Source: HGM04593 sp045591315
GTDB taxonomy: Bacteria; Bacteroidota; Bacteroidia; Bacteroidales; Bacteroidaceae
Direction: 5' to 3'
Length of the DNA: 11,794 nt
Assembly: GCA_045591315.1 (NCBI GenBank)
Contig: JAZNSN010000007.1
Span: forward strand, 1-11,794
Part shown: positions 7,426 through 11,794 of the stretch, piece by piece
Numbering within the stretch: position 1 is the stretch's first letter
Layout of the letters: every line of letters begins with the position of its first letter
Position numbers and translations under genes: made by a program
Notes under the pieces: model-generated
What the model was told of the DNA's origin: nothing
The model's input: the letters and a program-made list of their open reading frames with translations, nothing else
Database searches by the model: none

Positions 7426-8313
7426 ATGGAAACGATAAAGATAGGAATCATACAGCAAAGCATCGGTCCCGATGTGGAAAGCAACAAGAAGAAGCTTGCG
7501 GCATGCATCCGCGAAGCCGCTTCTAAAGGTGCAGAACTTGTAATATTGCAGGAGCTGCACAATTCACTTTACTTCTGCCAGGTGGAATCGACCGAGAATT
7601 TCTCATACGCGGAACCGATACCGGGTCCCTCAACGGATTTCTACGGAAAGATTGCAGCAGAATGCAGGATTGTGTTGGTGACATCGCTTTTCGAAGCCCG
7701 CGCCAAGGGGCTTTATCACAACACAGCCGTTGTATTTGACAGCGACGGAAGCATTGCCGGCAAGTACCGCAAGATGCATATACCCGATGACCCTGCATAC
7801 TACGAGAAATTCTACTTCACACCGGGCGACATCGGATTCCGTCCTATAAAGACCTCTGTAGGCACTTTGGGTGTGCAGGTCTGCTGGGACCAGTGGTACC
7901 CCGAAGGAGCACGTCTTATGGCACTCCGCGGAGCGGATTTGCTTATCTACCCAACTGCAATAGGCTGGGAAAGTACCGATACCAAAGAAGAGAAGGAACG
8001 TCAGCTGGGAGCATGGCAGACAGTACAGCGAGGACATGCCGTAGCGAACGGGATACCCGTAATTGCCGTAAACCGTTGCGGACATGAGCCCGACCCTTCG
8101 GGAATGACAAACGGGATACAGTTCTGGGGACATAGCTTTGTAGCCGGTCCTCAGGGTGAGTTTATCTCACACTTGGGCGAGCAGGAGCAATGCGAAGTCG
8201 TTGAGGTGAGCATCAAGCGCAGCGAAACGGTGCGCCAATGGTGGCCGTTCCTTCGCGACCGGCGTATTGAGGAGTATGGCGGGATAACAAAACGTTATCT
8301 TGACGAAGAATAA
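7426..8313 (+). CDS. aguB: N-carbamoylputrescine amidase
   Basis: This 295-residue nitrilase-superfamily (CN-hydrolase) enzyme hydrolyses N-carbamoylputrescine to putrescine, CO2 and ammonia. The catalytic triad is visible as E43 (LQELHNSLYF), K116 (GKYRKMHIPDD) and C153 (GVQVCWDQWYPE). Another conserved glutamate lies nearby (E127 in YYEKFYFTPGD). The segments PTAIGWE (176-182) and AVNRCGHEPDP (214-224) match the plant- and bacterial-type carbamoylputrescine amidases rather than other nitrilases. It is cytosolic, with no signal peptide. It is the last gene of the three-gene operon, 12 nt after aguA, so the two enzymes that convert agmatine to putrescine are made together. A strong hairpin starts within its stop codon. 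The product probably feeds spermidine synthesis by the carboxyspermidine route usual in this group, whose genes are not in the window. Confidence 0.95.
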   Translation: METIKIGIIQQSIGPDVESNKKKLAACIREAASKGAELVILQELHNSLYFCQVESTENFSYAEPIPGPSTDFYGKIAAECRIVLVTSLFEARAKGLYHNTAVVFDSDGSIAGKYRKMHIPDDPAYYEKFYFTPGDIGFRPIKTSVGTLGVQVCWDQWYPEGARLMALRGADLLIYPTAIGWESTDTKEEKERQLGAWQTVQRGHAVANGIPVIAVNRCGHEPDPSGMTNGIQFWGHSFVAGPQGEFISHLGEQEQCEVVEVSIKRSETVRQWWPFLRDRRIEEYGGITKRYLDEE

Positions 8314-8349
8314 TAGTTAGAGCGGTCCCAAAAGACCGCTCTAACTATT
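8312..8349 (+). terminator. Perfect 16-bp hairpin ending the polyamine operon
   Basis: Bases 8312-8327 pair perfectly with 8334-8349 around the 6-nt loop CCAAAA; the core is AGAGCGGTC/GACCGCTCT. The stem begins at the second base of the aguB stop codon (TAA, 8311-8313). No T-tract follows on the plus strand. On the minus strand the ferritin gene converges on it, so it may also stop that transcript. Confidence 0.75.
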
Positions 8350-8394
8350 GATTGAATACACCTCATTGTATTATAACGCAAATGGCCAGTCTGC

Positions 8395-8910
8395 TTATTC
8401 GCACTTCTCCATTTCGTGGACTATCCACTCCACATCACGCAAGCAGTCCTGCAAATCCTGTTCGTGCTTCTCTTCATCGGCCATAATACGCTTTGCAATA
8501 TCACAGGTGGTATAGTCAAGATTGTTTGTCATTGTAGCAATCTCTTCGTATCTTATAACAGCGCATCTTTCGCCCGAAATGTTCTGCTTCAGCAGATTCA
8601 CTACATCGCAGTTCAAGGGCACCTGATATTTGCATCGTGCAAGTGCAGCCCATTGCGACGGGTCGAGAACAGGAGCACCTTCGAGTTGTATAATCCTGTC
8701 CGAAAGGAGTTTTGCATGGGCGAATTCTTCCATTGCATGCTCTTCGAACTCGCGCTGTACATCGGAACGCATCGCGCCTTCTACAATCTGCGCTCCTATC
8801 CAATACTGATAGAATGCAAGCCATTCTTCGCTAAGTGCCGCATTTAGTTGTGAAAGCAGCTCCGGGATATCTATTCTCTGTTTCAATATCAATACACTTT
8901 CTCTTGCCAT
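8395..8910 (-). CDS. Dps-like / bacterioferritin-related ferritin-like protein
   Basis: This 171-residue four-helix-bundle protein carries a ferritin-type di-metal site: E29 (LSEEWLAFYQYW), E62-x2-H65 (EEFAHAK), E114 (SGERCAVIRYEE) and E146-x2-H149 (ADEEKHEQ). This is the E...ExxH...E...ExxH pattern that oxidises ferrous iron with oxygen or peroxide. Six cysteines are present (93, 101, 116, 136, 156, 170). C116, beside the ligand E114, recalls the Dps-like 'thioferritin' subgroup known from archaea and Bacteroides fragilis, which has cysteines near the di-iron centre. The likely role is cytosolic iron storage and protection against peroxide. It is transcribed alone and converges on the putrescine operon. 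I could not identify a clear promoter in the 243-bp gap upstream, nor an OxyR site. Ferritin-like family membership is secure; the Dps-like subclass is inference. Confidence 0.88.
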   Translation of the reverse strand: MARESVLILKQRIDIPELLSQLNAALSEEWLAFYQYWIGAQIVEGAMRSDVQREFEEHAMEEFAHAKLLSDRIIQLEGAPVLDPSQWAALARCKYQVPLNCDVVNLLKQNISGERCAVIRYEEIATMTNNLDYTTCDIAKRIMADEEKHEQDLQDCLRDVEWIVHEMEKCE

Positions 8911-9153
8911 AACTCACATCGTTAATCCGTTAAACAGTACTCTGTAAACGGGAAAAATCCTCTTTTTGTTCTTTATTTTATTCAAATTGTGGCATATATA
9001 TTTTTTTTATCCTACATTTGTAATAGTGACAGATACAAGGTTAATGGATTAGTATCAACTTGCCGAATAATTATAGGGAATAATTCGATGCCGTTAATAT
9101 AAAATTTATTAATTTTGCAGACGTAAACCATTCTAAGCCATAACTGCATAGAA
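8911..9153. promoter_or_regulatory. Divergent intergenic region, ferritin gene and ThiE-like gene
   Basis: This AT-rich 243-bp gap separates two divergent genes. On the plus strand there are two full TAnnTTTG matches: TACATTTG (9013-9020), with a TTG 23 nt upstream, and TAATTTTG (9110-9117), which is 36 nt before the ThiE-like ATG and the better candidate. An imperfect inverted repeat lies at 9064-9087 (CGAATAATT/AATAATTCG, one mismatch), between the two. No credible ferritin promoter was recognised on the minus strand, and no small reading frame stands out. Confidence 0.5.
9110..9117 (+). promoter_or_regulatory. Candidate -7 element for the ThiE-like gene and prs
   Basis: TAATTTTG fully matches TAnnTTTG and would start transcription about 30 nt before the ATG at 9154. 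The -33 region is poor, so confidence is moderate. Confidence 0.45.
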
Positions 9154-9738
9154 ATGAAACTTGCTATAGCGACACTGCCGACTTTTTTCGTCGAGGAGGA
9201 CAAGATTATAACCCGTCTTTTCGATGAGGGGCTGGATTATCTTTTTTTGCATAAAGAGTATCCGCATCCTCAATTCGTAGAAAGACTGCTGAACTTGATT
9301 CCAAGGAAATATCATAAACGGATATTCTCATGCAACAGCCGTCATATGCAAGAATACAAACTCGCCGGTTCTCTTTTTACAAATGATTTTGCACAGCCTA
9401 TAGGTGATGAGAGAGGCAAGGTAGTCGGTTATGCAAAGAATCTTCAGGGATTGAAGGAACTGCGCAAGACATATGATATTGTATGTTTCGGTCCGCTCGG
9501 ACGTACATTCTACCAGAGCGAAGAGCTGAATGAGATTGGCAAGAAGGTAATAAACAAGAATACATGGGCATTCGGCGATATTGACGAAGCGAACCTCAAA
9601 AGACTTACGAGCTACGGTTTCGGAGGCGTGATACTGGATGCCCTTATATGGGAAAATTTCGACTCCTGCCGTTCAACTGATTATACAGACCTCATTGACC
9701 GTTTCAAAAGAATAAAGAAGGCCGTTGACAGGCTATGA
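9154..9738 (+). CDS. ThiE/TenI-like barrel protein, degenerate active site
   Basis: This 194-residue cytosolic protein has the size and strand/helix rhythm of the thiamine phosphate synthase / TenI barrel family. The segment VGYAKNLQGLKEL (91-103) matches the strand that usually reads iGvSvht. DIVCFGPLGRTF (108-119) matches the gadYvgvGpifpT loop, and TWAFGDIDEANLKRL...GFGGVILDALIWE (137-167) matches the aiGGI...GadGvavvsai end. The synthase's usual signatures are absent: no QLRxK on the strand near residue 30 (it reads DYLFLHKE), no N-D pair for Mg-pyrophosphate, no GVHLGQ, and no lysine in the tK of the GPifpT loop. It is therefore probably not a working thiamine phosphate synthase and may be a TenI-like isomerase or a protein of unknown role. 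It lies 48 nt upstream of prs in the same direction, probably co-transcribed. No thi gene is nearby. Confidence 0.7.
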   Translation: MKLAIATLPTFFVEEDKIITRLFDEGLDYLFLHKEYPHPQFVERLLNLIPRKYHKRIFSCNSRHMQEYKLAGSLFTNDFAQPIGDERGKVVGYAKNLQGLKELRKTYDIVCFGPLGRTFYQSEELNEIGKKVINKNTWAFGDIDEANLKRLTSYGFGGVILDALIWENFDSCRSTDYTDLIDRFKRIKKAVDRL

Positions 9739-9786
9739 CACGAACAAGAATAAAACTAAATAACAAACTAAATTAATCCAGGTATT

Positions 9787-10722
9787 ATGAACAATACACC
9801 TTACATGGTATTTGCGGGTACAAAGTCACGTTACCTTGCCGAAGAGATTTGCAAAGAGTTGGGTTGCGAACTCGGCCAGATGAATACTACACACTTCGCC
9901 GACGGTGAGTTTGCCGTTTCATACGAAGAGTCTATTCGCGGAAAGAATGTATTCCTTGTGCAGTCAACATTCCCTAACTCAGACAACCTGATGGAGCTTC
10001 TTCTTATGGTTGACGCGGCAAAGCGCGCATCAGCAAATAGCATTGTAGCAGTTATGCCCTATTTCGGTTGGGCACGTCAGGACCGCAAGGACAAGCCACG
10101 TGTCTCCATCGGCGCAAAGCTTGTTGCAGACCTTTTGAGCGTTGCCGGTGTAAGCCGCATCATCACAATGGACCTTCATGCTGACCAGATTCAGGGATTC
10201 TTCGACATCCCGGTTGACCACCTCTACGCGTCAATGGTGTTCATTCCATACATCAACTCTTTAAAACTCGACAATCTTGTCATAGCAACTCCTGATGTCG
10301 GCGGTTCAAAGCGTGCAAGCGCATACTCAAAGTGTCTCGGCGTTCCGCTTGTGCTCTGCCACAAGACACGTGCAAAAGCCAATGTGGTGGATACAATGCA
10401 GATAATCGGCGAGGTGAAGGACAAGAACGTGATTCTTGTTGACGATATAGTAGATACAGCTGGTACAATCTCTAAGGCTGCAGACCTTATGATGCAGAAT
10501 GGAGCGAAATCGGTACGCGCCATAGCATCACACTGCATCATGTCGGGAAATGCGTCGGAGAGAGTACGCGAGTCTTCCATGACTGAAATTGTATTCACGA
10601 ACAGTATTCCATACGACCGCGGATGTCCAAAGGTAAAACAGCTCTCTGTAGCTCCCGGTTTTGCCGAAGCTATCAAGTGCGTTCTCAATAACCAGTCTAT
10701 CAGCAAGCAGTATATCTGCTAA
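9787..10722 (+). CDS. prs: Ribose-phosphate pyrophosphokinase (PRPP synthase)
   Basis: This enzyme makes phosphoribosyl pyrophosphate from ribose 5-phosphate and ATP, the precursor of purines, pyrimidines, NAD, histidine and tryptophan. At 311 residues it is a complete class I enzyme. Visible motifs are DGE (39-41), the ATP-binding ARQDRK (96-101), the signature DLHADQIQGFFD (129-140) with H131, DVGGSKRA (170-177), and the ribose-phosphate loop DDIVDTAGT (219-227). It is cytosolic and expected to form hexamers. The ATG at 9787 gives the normal family start. The 48-nt gap from the ThiE-like gene has no clear promoter, so both may share one transcript. A strong terminator follows 25 nt after the stop codon. 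Nothing in the protein looks unusual. Confidence 0.98.
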   Translation: MNNTPYMVFAGTKSRYLAEEICKELGCELGQMNTTHFADGEFAVSYEESIRGKNVFLVQSTFPNSDNLMELLLMVDAAKRASANSIVAVMPYFGWARQDRKDKPRVSIGAKLVADLLSVAGVSRIITMDLHADQIQGFFDIPVDHLYASMVFIPYINSLKLDNLVIATPDVGGSKRASAYSKCLGVPLVLCHKTRAKANVVDTMQIIGEVKDKNVILVDDIVDTAGTISKAADLMMQNGAKSVRAIASHCIMSGNASERVRESSMTEIVFTNSIPYDRGCPKVKQLSVAPGFAEAIKCVLNNQSISKQYIC

Positions 10723-10747
10723 AAACAGGCATTGGTTGAATTTTTAT

Positions 10748-10790
10748 AAAACATATTACCGAACCGTTGTGTTTGGTAATATGTTTTTTT
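10748..10790 (+). terminator. Rho-independent terminator of prs
   Basis: A 13-bp perfect stem (10748-10760 with 10775-10787; core ACATATTACC/GGTAATATGT) can extend inward by four pairs, one of them G-T, to a 17-bp stem (10748-10764 with 10771-10787) with a 6-nt loop. It ends in seven T (10784-10790). Placement is 25 nt after the prs stop codon. Confidence 0.92.
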
Positions 10791-10797
10791 ATCTTTG
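10767..10797 (+). promoter_or_regulatory. Promoter of the DUF4369-like gene, set inside the prs terminator
   Basis: The -7 element TATCTTTG (10790-10797) is a full match to the most common Bacteroidetes form. A TTG (10767-10769) lies exactly 20 nt upstream, a normal -33 spacing. The -33 element sits in the loop of the prs terminator, the descending stem and T-tract form the spacer, and the last T of the tract is the first base of the -7 element. Transcription would start near 10804, giving a leader of about 98 nt. Confidence 0.65.
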
Positions 10798-10832
10798 AAG
10801 TAAACCCCGAAAATAGGCTGTATTCGATGTGA

Positions 10833-10857
10833 AAATATCCAAGCAGACTTGATATTT
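10833..10857 (+). other. Leader hairpin upstream of the DUF4369-like lipoprotein gene
   Basis: AAATATC (10833-10839) and AAG (10841-10843) pair with CTT (10848-10850) and GATATTT (10851-10857), leaving one bulged C and a 4-nt loop CAGA. It lies in the predicted 5' leader, 44 nt before the ATG at 10902. A short T-run (10869-10873) follows about 11 nt later, too far for a standard terminator. It may affect leader stability or translation. Confidence 0.35.
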
Positions 10858-10901
10858 CCGCTCGCTTGTTTTTATTTGACATATATAATTAAAATTGTCA
10901 C

Positions 10902-11639
10902 ATGAGAAGATTCCTGACCTTAGCCTTTGTTTCAACAATACTCCTGGCATGCAACAACAGCGAGAACTACAGGATAAACGGTTATGCCGAAAGTGCCAAC
11001 GAAGGCGATACGGTAACTCTCGCCTACTCTGTTGATGGCAAACATCTTACAATAACGGATAGAGCTGTTGTCAGGAATCACCGTTTCCGTTTCGAAGGAA
11101 AAACCGAAAAAGGCAGGATATTTTACATAGGCCACAAAGAGGAGGGAGAACTGCGCTATACCCTTTTCTTCCTTGAGAAAGGAAATATAAGCGCCAATAT
11201 AGGCAAGGAAGGATGCCGGATAGGCGGTACGCCTTTGAACGACCTTTACAGTTCGGCAACGGATTCCATAAAACATTATACCGAAGAACTTGACTCGATA
11301 AGATATAGAATGAAATGCGATAGCCGGCCTTTCGGCTGTAATATAGAAGAGCATTGTGTGTCAGGCTTCAATGTGCAGAACAGAATGACTGAATATATAA
11401 GGAGTGCAATAAACGGGAACATTGATAATGTTTTCGGTCTTTACATGCTTGTAGTATATAACAATATGTTTGATGCCGATGAGTTTTCAAGGATTGCGGG
11501 CAATATACCGGAGGAAAATATCGACAGAGAGAACAACTGCCTTTATGATATAATTATGGAAATAAAGAATGACCGGCACTCTCCAGAAAATATCGAAGAT
11601 GTCATGAATGCTGCAAATGAGGTATATTACTCCCATTGA
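10902..11639 (+). CDS. DUF4369-like lipoprotein without a thioredoxin domain
   Basis: This 245-residue protein starts with a lipoprotein signal; the lipobox is LLAC (14-17), so Cys17 is acylated. Residues 22-110 resemble DUF4369: a YRINGYAES start, GDTVTLAYSVDGK (35-47), DRAVVRNHRFRFEG (53-66), and a strand-rich end reading LFFLEKGNISANI (88-100). In Bacteroidales this domain usually precedes a thioredoxin-like (AhpC/TSA, CxxC) domain in proteins of about 370 residues. Here residues 110-245 are mostly helical and acidic, with no CxxC motif and no thioredoxin fold, so the redox part is missing or replaced. A role at the outer membrane or periplasm is likely; the function is unknown. The cysteine is followed by NNSEN, which is not a clear surface-export signal. 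It appears monocistronic, with its own promoter and a hairpin after the stop codon. The DUF4369 call rests on motif resemblance. Confidence 0.75.
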   Translation: MRRFLTLAFVSTILLACNNSENYRINGYAESANEGDTVTLAYSVDGKHLTITDRAVVRNHRFRFEGKTEKGRIFYIGHKEEGELRYTLFFLEKGNISANIGKEGCRIGGTPLNDLYSSATDSIKHYTEELDSIRYRMKCDSRPFGCNIEEHCVSGFNVQNRMTEYIRSAINGNIDNVFGLYMLVVYNNMFDADEFSRIAGNIPEENIDRENNCLYDIIMEIKNDRHSPENIEDVMNAANEVYYSH

Positions 11640-11652
11640 CAATACAACAATA

Positions 11653-11690
11653 GAGAGGGTGACCCAAAAGTAAGATTGGGTTGCCCTCTT
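11653..11690 (+). terminator. Terminator hairpin of the DUF4369-like lipoprotein gene
   Basis: AGAGGGTGACCCAA (11654-11667) pairs with TTGGGTTGCCCTCT (11676-11689) with two internal G-T pairs, and one more G-T pair can close the base (11653/11690). The loop is 8 nt. It starts 14 nt after the stop codon. The following sequence is only moderately T-rich (TTGCTTATTATT). Confidence 0.7.
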
Positions 11691-11736
11691 GCTTATTATT
11701 AGTTCAGCTCCTACATTTCTGCAGGATGATAAAAAT

Positions 11737-11771
11737 ATAGCTATTCCTTTGATAAACATCGGAATAGCTAT
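11737..11771 (-). terminator. Hairpin, probable terminator of a convergent gene off the right edge
   Basis: ATAGCTATTCC (11737-11747) and GGAATAGCTAT (11761-11771) form a perfect 11-bp stem with a 13-nt loop. On the minus strand the stem is followed by ATTTTTAT, the expected T-run, whereas on the plus strand it is followed by TGTTTGTTTGG. It therefore fits best as the terminator of a leftward gene beginning outside the window. Confidence 0.5.
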
Positions 11772-11794
11772 TGTTTGTTTGGAGAATATTTACT

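Noticed and set aside
9154..9738. Straight assignment as thiamine phosphate synthase (thiE)
   Set aside because: Key substrate- and metal-binding motifs are missing, so only the fold-level relationship is reported.
10224..10706. A 160-codon minus-strand open frame
   Set aside because: It is antisense to the conserved C-terminal half of prs and shows no protein family features.
10876..10889. TTGACA followed by TATAAT, resembling a sigma-70 promoter
   Set aside because: The two hexamers are only 2 nt apart, which cannot serve as a -35/-10 pair, and this group does not use the standard hexamers.
11653..11690. Hairpin arms GAGGGTGACCCAA/TTGGGTTGCCCTC as possible insertion-sequence ends
   Set aside because: No transposase fragment or target-site duplication is present, and the position just past a stop codon fits a terminator.
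1..11794. A defence, mobile or secretion system
   Set aside because: No nuclease-helicase pair, toxin-antitoxin pair, integrase, transposase, reverse transcriptase or CRISPR repeat was seen. The PLD-type protein carries a lipoprotein signal and Cls-like motifs, so it is not read as a defence nuclease.

Overview
The window looks like a chromosomal segment from the order Bacteroidales (Bacteroides/Prevotella-like). The evidence is the protein content: a DUF4369-type lipoprotein, an ECF sigma factor paired with a small membrane protein, a Dps-like ferritin, and an agmatine deiminase with a C-terminal GSLHC motif. Upstream regions also carry several matches to the Bacteroidetes -7 promoter motif TAnnTTTG and lack strong Shine-Dalgarno sequences. 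I see no tRNA, rRNA, CRISPR array, transposase, phage gene or recognisable defence system. Most of the window is housekeeping metabolism with two or three poorly characterised genes embedded in it.

Left part, minus strand (172-5557). From right to left in transcription order there is a large two-domain M16 zinc protease ending in a strong hairpin terminator (2711-2744). An ECF sigma factor follows, with its stop codon 2 nt from the start of a coiled-coil, four-helix membrane protein that could be its regulator. Last comes a separately promoted phospholipase-D/cardiolipin-synthase-like lipoprotein with two complete HKD motifs.

Middle, plus strand (5831-8313). A tight three-gene operon holds a DUF2148 cysteine-rich (probable iron-sulfur) protein, agmatine deiminase (aguA, TAATG overlap) and N-carbamoylputrescine amidase (aguB, 12-nt gap). 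The last two convert agmatine to putrescine. The operon ends in a perfect 16-bp hairpin that begins inside the aguB stop codon. A convergent minus-strand gene for a Dps-like ferritin (8395-8910) follows.

Right part, plus strand (9154-11639). A degenerate ThiE/TenI-like barrel protein lies 48 nt upstream of prs (PRPP synthase). The prs terminator overlaps a consensus Bacteroidetes promoter that should drive the next gene, a DUF4369-like lipoprotein without a thioredoxin domain. The right edge holds two hairpins, the second probably the terminator of a convergent gene outside the window.

All intergenic stretches are under 300 bp. The best leads are the promoter set inside a terminator, the DUF2148-polyamine coupling, the sigma factor/membrane protein pair, the degenerate ThiE-like protein next to prs, and the cysteine-rich ferritin. 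None amounts to a clearly new multi-gene system.
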